Under the pieces are notes generated by a model that was not told where the DNA came from, made no database searches, and saw nothing but the letters and a program-made list of their open reading frames with translations. Both the position numbers and the translations under genes were made by a program. Source: Nomia melanderi (taxonomy: Eukaryota; Arthropoda; Insecta; Hymenoptera; Halictidae). Taken from it: DNA of 64,000 nt. Below, piece by piece: positions 12,021 to 23,384 of the stretch. Positions within the stretch are counted from its first letter, which is position 1; each line of letters begins with the position of its first letter. The DNA lies in contig NC_134999.1 in NCBI RefSeq assembly GCF_051020985.1, positions 28,925,160-28,989,159 of the forward strand. The letters run 5' to 3'.

Positions 12021-15000
12021 ATGGCTAATTATTTAGAAATACTTTGCGGAGTCGCAGCAGTAATTTATGGTATTTATTATTACTTCACCGCGACCTTCGA
12101 TTTTTGGAAAATTCGTAATGTTCCTGGACCGAAACCTATGCCGTTGTTCGGCAACATAAAGGACGTGATGCTCACGAAAATGTCAATGAGCGATTACTTG
12201 CAAATGCTTTACGAAGAGTACAAAAATGAACCAATGGTCGGAATATTTACGAGAAGAACACCTATCCTTCTTCTTCAAGAGCCGAATCTTATAAAGGACG
12301 TTTTAATAAGAGATTTTTCGAAATTTGCGGACCGCGGTTTGCCTGTATACGAAAAGGTATAATAAGATTGTCGGAGCATTAACACTAGAACTACCGTACC
12401 AGTCAAAATGATTGATTTCGACTTATTTATTTCGCAGTTTTCAATATCTTAAAAGCATTGAATATTCGAAACGATCTTGAAAATAAATAGTTTCTCTTGG
12501 ATATTATAATGAATGTCTGAAGAAGCTGAAAATAATCTATTGTTACAATTTTTATAGGAATTACATATTAATCGTATTAAATGCTCGGTAGTTCTAGTGT
12601 TAAATTTTTTGCCCCACAGTATTCTTCAAATACAGAAGATTTGTAAAAATGAAATTTTTTTGTGTCAAATAATTATCTTTCAATCAATTCAAACATTTTT
12701 ACTTTATTTTAATTCGTATTTTAAAATATTTAGTTACTGAAAATATTCTATTAACGAATATCAGATATTATTAAATTTATTAATATATTAATACATTATT
12801 CCATCAACGAAAATTTCTCTTGCCACATTCTCATATGGTATCACTTTTTAATAAATAATTTTATTTCTAATCATTTTAATAATTTATTGAAATTTTAATA
12901 AAAAATTCAAATAATATTTTATTCTGCAAATGAATCACAGACAGAACCGTTGTCTCCACATTTGTTCAACTTGGAGCCGGAAAGATGGCGGCCACTGAGA
13001 ACAAGGCTCTCACCGGTGTTCACGTCCGGCAAACTCAAGGAAATGTTTCCGCTCATATTGGAGTGTTCAGAACATTTGGAACAATATTTGGAAAAAGTTG
13101 TAGAAAAAGGAGAGCCTGTAGAATGCCGCGAATTGACAGCGAAATATGCAACGGATGTGATTGGTAGCTGCGCTTTTGGGCTTGAAACGAACGCTTTGTC
13201 GGACACAGAAAGCGAATTTCGCCGGGTGGGCCGAAAAGTATTCTCCACTAGCTTTATCCAAGTAGTAAGATTCCGCCTTAGACAGGCAATGCCATGGTTT
13301 TACAGAATGCTGGGATATATACTTCCGAAATCGGAAATTACATCGTTTTTCACTAAAGTAATCTCGGACACGTTGAAATACAGAAGCCAAAATAATATAG
13401 TTAGGCCGGACTTCGTCAATATGCTTCTCGAGCTCAAGAAACATCCAGATAAATTGGAGAATATCAGTAAGTGTGATAAAATCACAGGATGAAATATAAA
13501 TACAGAAGTCTTCAAGTTTATGTTCAAAATGAAAAACAATATTTTTTTTCTATCATCCAACAGCTCCGTGTTCGGAACAATCTAGTAGTTCTTAGTAAGA
13601 TGAGAATATCTTTAAGTAATTGGTCTTGCCATTTTTAATTTTTATCTCATTATTGGTCAACGCAATGTAGATCGTGTTTTATATTCAGTAATAGAGATAT
13701 TTAAGTTAATTTTAAAATTCACCCTATGGAAAATTTTAATTATAATATACATAAACTGCTTTTATGATTACAAATAGTTATTATTATTATGGATTTATAT
13801 CACACTAGTAATTTCTGTGAATTTATTGTAACTTTGCAAATCCTATGTCAACGCAAATTCGACTTTCAATTTTATTTCAATCGCTACGTATCTTATCAAT
13901 TTTCGTTATGTTCATTCGTAATGTTATAATCATGTTATATATAAATGGAAGTTAAATTACATATTTCTATGAAATAATAATATACAAGGAAAACGATATA
14001 AAACTGTAAACGAAGAAAATCTTGTTTGCGCACGTTACTTGCTTTTGCAATATTTGTTTCAGTTTGAAATAACAAATTACTATAAAAGAAAATACATTGA
14101 AAGAAATTTTATAATGATTTTGAAAAAACTTTAATAGACAATAACCATATTTCCAGAACTCACAGACACTTTGCTAACTGCTCAAGCTTTCGTTTTCTTC
14201 ATCGCTGGCTTTGAGACTTCTTCATCAGCGATGAGCAACGCTCTATACGAACTAGCTTTAAATCCGGATGTACAAGATAAACTTCGAAAAGAAATCCGAG
14301 AACATTGTGATAAAAACAAAGGAGAGTTAAAATACGACGAAGTGAAAGAAATGGCATACTTGGACTTAGTATTCCGAGGTGAGCAAGAAACGTTTAGACA
14401 ACAAATTAAGTAAGATTATATTATTTTAACCCTTTAACAGCCGTGTCCGTCACATAAGTATGTATACTATTAGATATATTATTAACTTATATAAATATAA
14501 AACTATAATTTTTCTTTCATAAACAAAAATATAATTCCAAAGAATGGAATAGTAATAATTTTATGTTGGCAAACAAATGGGATTTGTGTATTTGTCAAGT
14601 TTGTAAATAGTATAATACCGAACAAATTAATTCATTAAAAGATTAATTAATTTTTTCTTGTTTAGTTTTCAGTTTTCATTAGTCCTTATTTAAGTAGTTC
14701 CCTTAGTTCTTTAATTAAAATAATAAATATTTTCATAGCAGCACTTACAACAGAAATCCATTTAAAAACTCAATTCTTTAAACTCGTTAGATTTTGAAAA
14801 TAGACATTAGGAAGCCGCAGTTGATTATACGGTTTAAATTATAAAATCATAGGTTTGGCGTAAACTGAAATTTTGTATATACAGAAACATTAAGAAAATA
14901 TCCACCTGGACCATTCTTAATGAGGAAATCCATGTGCGATTATTGTTTCGACGGGACAAAAGTTACGATTCCGAAGGGAACGATGATTTGGATACCAATA

Positions 15001-15700
15001 TTTGCAATCCAGCGAGATCCTACGATCTACCCAAATCCTGATGCTTTTATTCCTGAAAGATTTAATGACGAAGCCGTTCAGACGCGACATCCTATGACTT
15101 ATTTACCTTTCGGTGATGGACCAAGAAATTGCATTGGTACGTAACAATAAAAATTGTTAAATAGTATAAGTAATATAGCATAAATAATATAAAATAAGTT
15201 ATCCAGTATCAGATATTAGAATAGTTTTAAACATATTATTGGCACGTGCTATTATCCAACTTCTATGCGCAAATATTGATGAAACTTGATAGAAAATAAA
15301 TAAACAAATATTCGACATTTATTATTTTATAGCTGTCTATGTTTGTGTTATAATTTTGAATATTTGAGAAAACATGTTTATAATTATTCCAAGATTTAGT
15401 ATTGTTTAAATAATTATGTTTAAAAATATTATAACCTCTTAATCATTATATTCTTTCGTAATCATTTTATATTTTCAAATTGAGCTAATGAAGTTGTTGA
15501 TTACCACTATATAATAACTGTCATTTTCAGGTGCGCGATTTGCAGTTTACCAATCGAAACTTGGACTGATAAAAATACTTCGGAATCACAAGGTCGATGT
15601 GTGTGAAAAAACAATGATCCCATATGTATTTGATCCAACTGCATTTTTACTAGCGCCGAAAGGAGGGATATATTTAAAGATAACAAAACTAGAAAATTAA
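12021..15700 (+). CDS. CYP6AS: Cytochrome P450, CYP6AS-like (gene 2), 5 exons
   Basis: Paralogue of the gene at 5083 with the same role (heme monooxygenase of the ER membrane). Exons: 12021-12356, 12941-13466, 14157-14378, 14885-15136, 15531-15700; lengths 336, 526, 222, 252, 170 nt, identical to gene 1, total 501 aa. An N-terminal anchor precedes an intact proline hinge (VPGPKPMP). Motifs: WRPLR in the C-helix (128-132), AGFETS in the I-helix (304-309), ETLR (362-365), PERF, heme loop FGDGPRNCIG with Cys444. Donors and acceptors are canonical, for example GTAAGT after 13466. It looks intact, with no stop or frameshift. Intron 1 carries a MITE (12379-12603). The tandem arrangement and identical exon structure indicate an old local duplication; the two proteins differ at many residues. 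Confidence 0.95.
12379..12603. mobile_element. TTAA-flanked MITE, copy C, in intron 1 of P450 gene 2
   Basis: TTAA, then CACTAGAACTACCG at the left; CGGTAGTTCTAGTG, then TTAA at the right. It is 225 bp with perfect 14-bp terminal inverted repeats. The interior matches the reverse complement of 7741-7957. Confidence 0.8.
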
Positions 15701-16461
15701 TTATGAATATTTTAAGTTTTTAAAAGGTATTAATATACAAACAAATAATGGAAAGATTATATAATTAAATAAAAATTATACATGTATATATGTGCAATGA
15801 ATGTTAGATAATTGCAACACACATCTGGATCTACATGTTGCAATTATGAAGAAGTAAATAGATACGAAGATATTAAATATGGAGGTCTTCACTTCAAAAA
15901 TCAAACTTTCTTATCTTTTACTTTTGATGGATGAAACTTTTACCATTGTGTTTATTATATTTTTCTAATTGAAATGACACTAACCACAATAAAATTACAA
16001 TCACGAAGAGATTCACAATGTTGTAATTATCCAAGATTTACTGTACATAAGTATTTACATCATATTTAACAAGTATTTTTACATTGCTTTGCATGTTATT
16101 TGCGTGTATTTTTGTAATATAATTCCTCATATAATAAATTTGTTATATTAAAAGAAATTTTAGTTAGAATAATAAAATTATAATACTATTTATAAATTAA
16201 TAATTTTGTTTTCATTTCTAAATATTATAATTCAAACTACGACATAATTTATATTTATGGCCTCTTAACAATTTAAGCGTACCTGCTGTATTTCGAGAAC
16301 CTATATAAGTATAAGGCTTGGACCACACGAACGTTTTATATGCAGCATGTCACGCACTGTATTTTCTCCACTGACATAAAATTTTGACCAGCGTTTCACA
16401 AATGTTTTACTCACTACGAATTATATATAATAAACAATACATTACATCAAGGATGTTACAT
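15701..16461. other. Intergenic, AT-rich, 3' of P450 gene 2
   Basis: Contains the likely 3'UTR of P450 gene 2 (several AATAAA-like runs) and otherwise AT-rich DNA. No coding exon or RNA gene recognised. Confidence 0.5.
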
Positions 16462-16655
16462 CAGTGCCCACGGGTACTCTCGTGATACTCCCCTCACGAA
16501 AAGTTACCCTCTCCAGACTTACTATCACCTGTTTATTTGAACACTACATAGAACTGCTCACATACACAGGCTCGAGTAACTCTTTGAGTATAGGTAGTGG
16601 GGGACCGCTGTTTCTGAGTTACTAACACGAGATGAGAAAGTTATAGACACCCCTG
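16462..16655. mobile_element. hAT-like MITE, copy 1 (diverged)
   Basis: Shares ordered blocks with 49890-50112: CCCCTCACG, TTACCCTCTCCA/TTATTCTCTCCA, GAACACTACATA, CTCGAGTA, GAGTTACTA. Its right end reads GACACCCCTG. The better-preserved copy has CAGGGGTGTCG-type termini, the hAT form. It is a decayed relative with poor 8-bp flanking repeats. Confidence 0.55.
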
Positions 16656-17461
16656 TTCTAGAGTACTGTTGTAGACTTCTTGGTCGACCACCAATAAACT
16701 GAAAGTGTACAGGAACAAAAGTATGCGATCACTTACGATGTTCGATTTAGTAGTTATTGTAACAGTGACGCCTCAGTTTCGGCACATTATTGACCAAATC
16801 GCGTAACGAAAAACGCAAGTGAAACAAAATGAAACTTTACAATACACAATAACATTGGCGTCAGTACTGATACCTTATATTAACATTTGCAAGATTGCAC
16901 GCTGCCCAGCTCGTGTTCTCTAAAAGCAACGTGTGATGATATTTAAGTCTGGATAATGGTAAATTTCTCTAATCAGTCATTAATGAATGAATGAAACATT
17001 ATGTGATATTTTGTTTCTTATTTAGTCATAATTATTTTCTGGTTTTACATATTGATTATATAACACTATGATTAGAGCCAGTATTACTTAATCCCTTAAT
17101 GCCCCTTTGAGTGAATTTTAATCACGGTGATTGGAATCCATATTGGTCACATGTGTTATGTGCTACAGCGTTTATATAAATTTAATTGATTAATTAGAGG
17201 CACTTGTTCCAACTATCTTATATAGATTATTGTTGATGGCTTGGTCAACTATTAGATTATATGACTCTTAATGGGCATTTGGATAAAGATTTAAACATCA
17301 TTATGAGACAAGTAGTTACATGACTTATATAACATATTTAATAGAAGGACATCCAATATTGGTGCAATGATAGGTCTTATAGTATCATTGTAAAAGTTCA
17401 GTAAAGACACAGCAGTACGAGTTGTCCAATGACATCTTATGATTGTATAGATCTCACCCCA
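16656..17461. other. Non-coding, with a decayed inverted-repeat MITE remnant
   Basis: The part around 16660-16830 (AAAGTGTACAGG, AACAGTGACGCC, TTTCGGCAC blocks) resembles pieces of the intact element at 25087-25605 and is probably a decayed relative. The rest is AT-rich. No gene recognised. Confidence 0.4.
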
Positions 17462-17602
17462 CTATGCTCGCCATTCTGTAAATACATGAGAATTATTCTT
17501 ATTTATACAGGTGCCTCCAGTCAATCTTGGAACGGCAAGGTTGGAATTCACATTGCTACGTCTGCTACGACTTGTGGTGTTGCGACGTGACCTATTAGAC
17601 AT
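17462..17602 (-). CDS. Short Arg/Ser-rich ORF downstream of the virus-like ORF
   Basis: A 46-codon frame starting MSNRSRRNTTSRSRRS, with the first ~30 codons in a visibly G+C-richer patch (about 17515-17602) than the surrounding AT-rich DNA. It lies 280 bp downstream of, and on the same strand as, the nucleoprotein-like ORF. It could be the truncated start of a second gene of the same viral insertion, or chance. No family was recognised. Confidence 0.25.
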   Translation of the reverse strand: MSNRSRRNTTSRSRRSNVNSNLAVPRLTGGTCINKNNSHVFTEWRA

Positions 17603-17884
17603 GACTTAGTGTGATTAATATGTATCGTATGACCCTATGAAGATGTTAATTGTTGTCTAGTCACCGAATATGGAATCCTTATTTGTAATTTTAAATCTCT
17701 TTATACACGTTAAGCACTACCACTAAGAACATGGTCATATAGTAATCTAGTATGATTAGTCAAGTATTATGATTTAAATCAAGTATAAGTAATATCTATT
17801 AATCGGTTAGTTGATTAGTATTTAGTACGGGAAAACAGAATCATCAGTGAACAATCAAACAAAAAAACATCTCTTAACGATAGT

Positions 17885-19486
17885 TTAAGCAAGAGGATTA
17901 GTAGGAGGCCTTGGGGCACCTGCAGCACCTGGATCTGCTTGACGCTGTGTATTTACAGTGCGGCGTGGGCCCATATGTGTCGATTCCTCATACGCAAGAT
18001 TTTCGTCATCAATTGGTACATACGGGGGGACGGGGTCTGCCCAATTTGATGGTACGTCTATATCCCAAATCCTCAAAGCCTCAATTACGTCAGGGGCTAC
18101 ACTTCTCTCTGGCCGAGGCAAATTGACTGCTGTTGCAGGCATAAGAGTCAAAGGTACCTGCACTTGGACGGCGTACATTCTAGCCATGACCAGTTTGAAG
18201 GCTTTAGCATGGGTTGATGTTGACTTCTCTAATGTATCATAAATTTCGTCGCGAGGGATTAATTGGCTACCTCTTGGTAGGTCCTGAGCCTGTCGCGGCC
18301 AATCCACACGCTGTTGTCTCAGTTGTTCAGCACGCAGCCTTCTTGATGTTCGCAAGTGATCTTCCCCATCCGCATCATCGGGATGCAGCCCTTCATCCTC
18401 AATGTCTTTTGGAACAGCAAATACCTGATCTCCTATGATCTTATAATTCTTTGTGTCGCGTGACACTCTTGTTAAGTATATGTCGTTGATACTTAGCTCA
18501 GCCCCCGTTTGTTCTTTGGATATACTGAAAAGAGCAGTAGCAATTTGACGTAGCTCGCTCTCCGTCCTGGCGCACATGGCACTTGCTTGCCCCCGATAAC
18601 CCGTAAACGCCGAATCTCTTAGGAGATCACGCTTAATAAAAGTGCAAATATATGCTAGGTCCGGGTACTGCCGGATATTAACAGTCGGCTTCACGAGGGA
18701 GCAGAACGGGTTCCGGAGTAGGTCTCTTGCTTGCATCATGGCAAATTTGAAGTTATCACGTGGTATACCTTTATTGATTAGTAAATCGACATCAAAAAAT
18801 CTGAGTTTGGTTACCACATCAGTTATAGTGGTAAGGCAGGTTACGTTATTATTTGTTGCCTGCTCGATGATCCACGATAAGGACACACCTTCAGGAACCT
18901 GCAGCATTGACCAGCTAGTTACTAATTGACGATAGAGATCCTCCCATGTCACATCAATTTGTGTGTATAGACGTGCATAGTGTTTTACGATAGATTCGCT
19001 GACATAAGCATCTAGGTTTATACCAGGAATTCGATCCTGGAATTGGTTTTTCCGCCTCTGTACCCATGAACTCGTGATATTCACTTCTTTAGTAAGTGCT
19101 GCCAGATAGGTAAATATTGCACCACCTAATATGCTTCTGGTCTTTTCTAAATTTTGAACAGCTTTACCTTCGTGATACCCTAAGATGGTATCACTGGTAT
19201 GATGTGTCCACGACAATGAAAATTCGGGCTTAATTTCAAAATTGATCCCTGTAATGTTTACAAAATTTATGCTTAGCTGACTTAAATGTATCCATGCTTC
19301 ACTCGCCGATGGCTCCAAGAATATTTGATGTGGGATTGTGTGTCCACGTGAGATGTATAAAGATAAGGTTTGGTTGCTAACACGTTCCCCTCCAGGTATG
19401 TGCGCCGCACAGTCCTGGGTATCAGCCAGATTATCATCAGAATTAATGCATGCTTTAATAATATCATTGATATTATTAAAGTAATA
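17885..19486 (-). CDS. Endogenous viral element: nucleoprotein-like ORF (negative-strand RNA virus)
   Basis: A single intronless frame is open from 19486 to the stop at 17885 (~533 codons). No in-frame ATG appears before position 19318, where an alternative start (TTG) would give 477 aa, so the native start may be missing. G+C content is clearly above the flanking DNA. The composition suits a mostly alpha-helical soluble protein: central GINLDAY and AFTGYRGQ stretches, a charged Arg/Glu-rich region around residue 320-350, and a Pro-rich C-terminus. There is no signal peptide, zinc knuckle or protease motif, which argues against a retrotransposon gag. Length and character fit a nucleocapsid protein of the Mononegavirales/Jingchuvirales type. 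I could not place it in a family and the call is inference from overall character. The lack of stops over 1.6 kb is notable for an integrated copy. Confidence 0.5.
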   Translation of the reverse strand, partial: YYFNNINDIIKACINSDDNLADTQDCAAHIPGGERVSNQTLSLYISRGHTIPHQIFLEPSASEAWIHLSQLSINFVNITGINFEIKPEFSLSWTHHTSDTILGYHEGKAVQNLEKTRSILGGAIFTYLAALTKEVNITSSWVQRRKNQFQDRIPGINLDAYVSESIVKHYARLYTQIDVTWEDLYRQLVTSWSMLQVPEGVSLSWIIEQATNNNVTCLTTITDVVTKLRFFDVDLLINKGIPRDNFKFAMMQARDLLRNPFCSLVKPTVNIRQYPDLAYICTFIKRDLLRDSAFTGYRGQASAMCARTESELRQIATALFSISKEQTGAELSINDIYLTRVSRDTKNYKIIGDQVFAVPKDIEDEGLHPDDADGEDHLRTSRRLRAEQLRQQRVDWPRQAQDLPRGSQLIPRDEIYDTLEKSTSTHAKAFKLVMARMYAVQVQVPLTLMPATAVNLPRPERSVAPDVIEALRIWDIDVPSNWADPVPPYVPIDDENLAYEESTHMGPRRTVNTQRQADPGAAGAPRPPTNPLA

Positions 19487-19489
19487 CTA

Positions 19490-19614
19490 AACTAATAGTA
19501 TTAATAGTAAATTAAAGTAATACTAAACTACAACTAATGAGAGTAATTCGTTCAGTGACGGGGGTGATTACTTAAGGATGCAAATCAACCAGTCAAACTG
19601 ATTGCAATTTTTTT
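19490..19614. repeat. Short TAATACTAAACTA direct repeat beside the viral ORF
   Basis: The block AAAGTAATACTAAACTA occurs twice (near 19478 and 19513), separated by TAATAGTATTAATAGTAAATT. It sits at the point where the viral frame ends upstream and may mark the insertion boundary or local slippage. Confidence 0.5.
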
Positions 19615-20370
19615 AAGTAATTTCTTTAAAACAAAATTGGTAAACATAATTTGATACATATTTAAGATAAAAAATATCTTAAAGATTATTAAAATTTCTG
19701 AAACAACAATTTCTTTAATGTAGTCGACTTGGATATTGTTGAGTGTTTTTTCCATTTCACATGTTAAGTATTTATTTCCAATTTTCAGTTTTGTAAATAC
19801 CTGCAAAGGTTGTCATTTTTATTAGAATAGCTTTATAGCTTTTTAATTTAATATTATTAAAACAAAATTGTTAAATGTACTTTATACATGAAGAAGACAT
19901 TTTTTTATTTCAGGAACAAATAAAGTCCTTGAAAAGTATTATAATCTTTGAAGCAACAATTGCTTGAAAAGTCTACTTGGACATCACTGAGTGTTTTTTG
20001 CACTGCACAGTTTTAGTATTTACTTCCCATTTTCATTTTTGTAAATACCTATAAAATTTTTCATTTTCATTAGTATGGCTGCAATTATTTCCTTACATTT
20101 AATATTACTTAACAAAAATTGTTAAATTTACTTCATACACAAAGGAGAGATTTTTTCATTTCAGAAACAGGTAAACAAGTTCTTGAAAACTATTGTAATT
20201 TTCAAAGAACAGTTTCTTGGAAACGGTCTACTTCGACAATGTTGAGCATTTTTTCCATTACATAGTTTTAGTATTTACCTCCCATTTTGAGTTTTGTAGA
20301 TACCTGAAAAATTTTTCATTTCTATTAAAATGGCTGCAATTGTTTTCTTAAATTTAATATAATTAAATAA
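19615..20370. repeat. ~250-bp tandem repeat (satellite-like), three monomers, unit 1
   Basis: Three successive ~250-bp monomers, each with the same block order: AAAACAAAATTGKTAAA, AGTCTACTTGGACAT/GTCTACTTCGACAA, GAGTGTTTTTT, AGTTTTAGTATTTACYTCCCATTTT, GTAAATACCT, ATTAGTATGGCTGCAATT. Monomers diverge by perhaps 15-20% by eye. The same repeat recurs at 29175 and 35375, each time 5' of a transposase copy. Non-coding. Confidence 0.8.
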
Positions 20371-21780
20371 AAATTATTCTACTTACTTTTATGCATAAAC
20401 AGTACACTTTTAGTTAATGCAGTATTTATTATCATTTGATGTAATTAAAATACAAGTGCCATTTAAGTGTAGCAATAAGTTTTGCATTACATTATTAAAC
20501 ATATTTTGCAATTAAACATAACAAACAATTACATACACATAAGAGAGGCACAATTAGCTCATAGCCAAGCATTACCCATGGTGAAAAGAATTATAGAAAC
20601 TTAATAAGAAAACAGTCAGGATTATATTTACTTCATCCAATAGTTAAACCAAACATCCATGCTGCTGCTTATACTGGATATGCATAGGATCACTTAACAA
20701 ATGTAAAAATGAAAGTCCATTGCAAGAAGAAAAGTTCCATCCCCATGTAATAACAATTAAAAAGCACCAAGAGAACATTTCATTACTTCAGAGATGATCA
20801 AATTACAATACAAAGTTCATGTTAAATTATATATTGAAGAAAGATTATACCAATTATCCCACTAATTTTTATTGTCATCCGTGAGAAAGTTATTTTCTCA
20901 TGAAAATTATACACACTTAATAAATTGACAGAAAGAGGAAGAAATATTTAAATGCAACTGAACATCACAGAAGAAAATATCGAAGTATTATTTATATCTA
21001 TTAAATATGGGTCAATGATATACTATGTTTTTGAACATATTGGAAAGGTGATGAAATAATCAGTGGATCGTAAAGTATAAGCCCTTCTTTTCAGCTTATA
21101 ATTGTTCATTGTTAGGAAACCCATATTCGCATCAGATGCAGGATTAATATTCAGAATAAATGCTGCTAAGTTTGAAAAAGAGATACTAGAAAAATTATTA
21201 TCAGGTCATTTATAAAATAAGGTGATGGTAATGGCCATATCTCTGTATCATTCCACATAAACAAATAAACTACCATTATAATATTCCAACAAAAAATATT
21301 GAATTGATCAAAATAACATAACACATTTCAAAATTATGAATAAATATGAATCACATCATAGTTAACAAAAATGGCACAGCATATAAGAGAAACCAACAAA
21401 ATAGACCAAACAATAATCAAATCCAACATTTATAGATTACCACCATATATGTGTGACCGATTAAATTCCTTTAAGTGAACATAAACAAAAAAATATGAGG
21501 ATTACTTTCCAAGTTATTATTTAACGAACTACAAATACTAAAGGAAGCAGCAAAAGATGAGATTGCAACAGAGAACATGAAGTTTTGAAAATATAAAAAA
21601 GGCTGAAGAAATATTTGTAAAATGATACTTTATTGAAACCCACCATGGATAACTTATGATTGGAAATACAAATTCAGAATACGATGACAAAGATGGTGAT
21701 GACTTCCTCAGAAGATTTGTAGAGCAGTTTTATTAAAAATCAATATTAAAATTAAATATAACTGTTTACATTTTCTCATT
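20371..21780. other. Non-coding flank of transposase copy 1
   Basis: AT-rich DNA with no credible exon. It is colinear with 29580-30404 (shortened by deletions) and 35760-37123, for example the shared block CACAATTAGCTCATA and the block GAAACCCACCATGGATA, so it is part of the triplicated unit. It may include the transposon's own non-coding end, but I could not identify terminal inverted repeats. Confidence 0.5.
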
Positions 21781-23115
21781 TTAGAAATCATCGGAACTGC
21801 TGCCATCATCATTTTCTGAACCTAAATTATTTAATGTTACATTTTCCATGGCTACTTCTAATAAACTATCCTTATCCATGAATTCTTTTTCAAGTTGTTC
21901 CGTATGTTTGCAGAACTCAGCCCAATCACTTGCCATTACACTGTCTATTGTTTCGGGCAATAAAGACTGTAATTCATCTAATGTTAACGTCGAAATAATA
22001 TTGTTTTCGCTGATTGTTTGTTTTATCTTTACCCAGGCTTGTTCAATTGGATTTAGTTCTCGCATATTAGGGGGTAATCTTAAAATAGAATGTCCATACG
22101 ATTTTAATATTTCGTCTACCTTGTATATTCTTTTCGCTGGTTTATGCCGAGATATTAATTCTGCTAGTTCATATTTCTTCATCTTTTCTTTATGTGGAAG
22201 ATTGTTCTGTTCAAGCCAACTTAGCATATCTTCTCTTTTTGCATATTTGTGTGGCGCTTTGTTCATCTCAGTGGAATGATACGGAGCATTATCCATTACC
22301 ACCACCGTATTCGGTGGAATATTTGGCACTAATAATTCTACAATCCAGCTTTCAAAATTCACAGCATCCATTTGCCCATAGTAATCGCTAGTGGCACTAT
22401 CAGTTTTAAAAATTAATCCTGCATTGGGGACAAATCCGTTTTGTCCTCCCGCATGTACGATTATTATCCGTTCTGATGAACTAGTATTTTTTGATGCCCC
22501 GAATTCTTCTTCACTTTGCCAATACTTCCCAAAATTCAGAGTATTGTCTACCCATATTTCGTCAATATAAATAATATTCCTATTTTCCATCCTATGAGAT
22601 TGTACTGCTTTTAAATAATTACCCCTCCAAGCCACTATCCTTGGTCTTTCAATTAATATTCTTTTCCAAGTGTTATACTTTTTCCATTCATATCCCATGC
22701 TTTTCAATAATTTGCGTAAGATGCCAACATCCCATGGGAAATTCATTTGTTCACGAATTTCTTTCAGTAATTTCGGGCCACATGTCACAACTTTCCCTCG
22801 CTTGTAAATATTATAAATAGTATTTCTTATTAACATTTTATCTTTCTCAGAGCAACGGAATTCATGTTCAGCAGTTTTTCGTTTTTTCTTCGCTGGCGTT
22901 GAAACGACTGTTCCTTCTGAATCGAAAGTTTCATTCTTGATTTTGTTAACTGTGCTTCTGGATAAACCAGTATACTCTGCTGCTCGGATATTTGGTTTAT
23001 ACAATGCATGTAACAATTCACCTTTTAGTGTTTCTTCTTCGCATTTCTCTATCACTCGTTTTACAATGGTTCGTGCTTGGCTATGAACAGTTTGTCCTTT
23101 TTTAAATGTGGTCAT
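21781..23115 (-). CDS. DD82E (Sailor-type) IS630/Tc1/mariner transposase, copy 1
   Basis: A 444-aa transposase that would cut and join DNA at TA targets. Visible parts: a basic N-terminal region with a helix-turn-helix (AAEYTGLSRSTVNKIK, ~residues 45-62), a middle domain, then the DDE catalytic core. First D is in IDEIW, second D in VVVMDNAPYHS, E in LNPIEQAWVKIK. Between second D and E I count 82 residues, not the 34-39 usual for Tc1/mariner, matching the DD82E 'Sailor' group as I recall it. The C-terminus is acidic/serine-rich and ends SSDDF. No stop or frameshift; the ATG at 23115 is the first in frame and matches the sister copies. Two paralogues at 30405 and 37124 have the same length. 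Confidence 0.9.
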   Translation of the reverse strand: MTTFKKGQTVHSQARTIVKRVIEKCEEETLKGELLHALYKPNIRAAEYTGLSRSTVNKIKNETFDSEGTVVSTPAKKKRKTAEHEFRCSEKDKMLIRNTIYNIYKRGKVVTCGPKLLKEIREQMNFPWDVGILRKLLKSMGYEWKKYNTWKRILIERPRIVAWRGNYLKAVQSHRMENRNIIYIDEIWVDNTLNFGKYWQSEEEFGASKNTSSSERIIIVHAGGQNGFVPNAGLIFKTDSATSDYYGQMDAVNFESWIVELLVPNIPPNTVVVMDNAPYHSTEMNKAPHKYAKREDMLSWLEQNNLPHKEKMKKYELAELISRHKPAKRIYKVDEILKSYGHSILRLPPNMRELNPIEQAWVKIKQTISENNIISTLTLDELQSLLPETIDSVMASDWAEFCKHTEQLEKEFMDKDSLLEVAMENVTLNNLGSENDDGSSSDDF

Positions 23116-23225
23116 TTTCTAGAACTGTATACAAAATAAAATATAATACACTTTAAATATATGTAAATGTAAATATACAAATAAAAAATTAAAATATAAA
23201 AGTAAACTAGTAAACACTTATTACT

Positions 23226-23256
23226 ACACACACACGCACACACGCACGCACGCACT
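23226..23256. repeat. CA/CGCA microsatellite
   Basis: An ACACACACGCACACACGCACG-type run upstream of transposase copy 1. Shorter equivalents lie near 31838 and 38557 in the sister units. Confidence 0.8.
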
Positions 23257-23384
23257 CATAACAACAAAACTATAGCACGAATGTACACTTTTCTGTTTTA
23301 ACGTTTGGAGTGCTTTCGATCAGTTTGCTACGACTGTTTCTTCACGAATATCGCTCCTTTGGCCGTCCTTAGCATTCTCCAGTT

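Noticed and set aside
14426..14460. TTAACCCTTTAACAG as the end of another TTAA MITE
   Set aside because: No matching inverted terminus was found within several hundred bases.
17911..18929. Plus-strand frames antisense to the virus-like ORF
   Set aside because: Short overlapping antisense frames in G+C-richer DNA; the single long minus-strand frame explains them.
21848..22391. Plus-strand frames inside transposase copy 1 (and equivalents in copies 2 and 3)
   Set aside because: They are antisense shadows of the transposase coding strand, conserved only because the sense frame is.
20398..23300. TACACTTTT motifs on both sides of transposase copy 1 as transposon termini
   Set aside because: They are direct, not inverted, repeats and differ between the three units, so they cannot be accepted as terminal inverted repeats.
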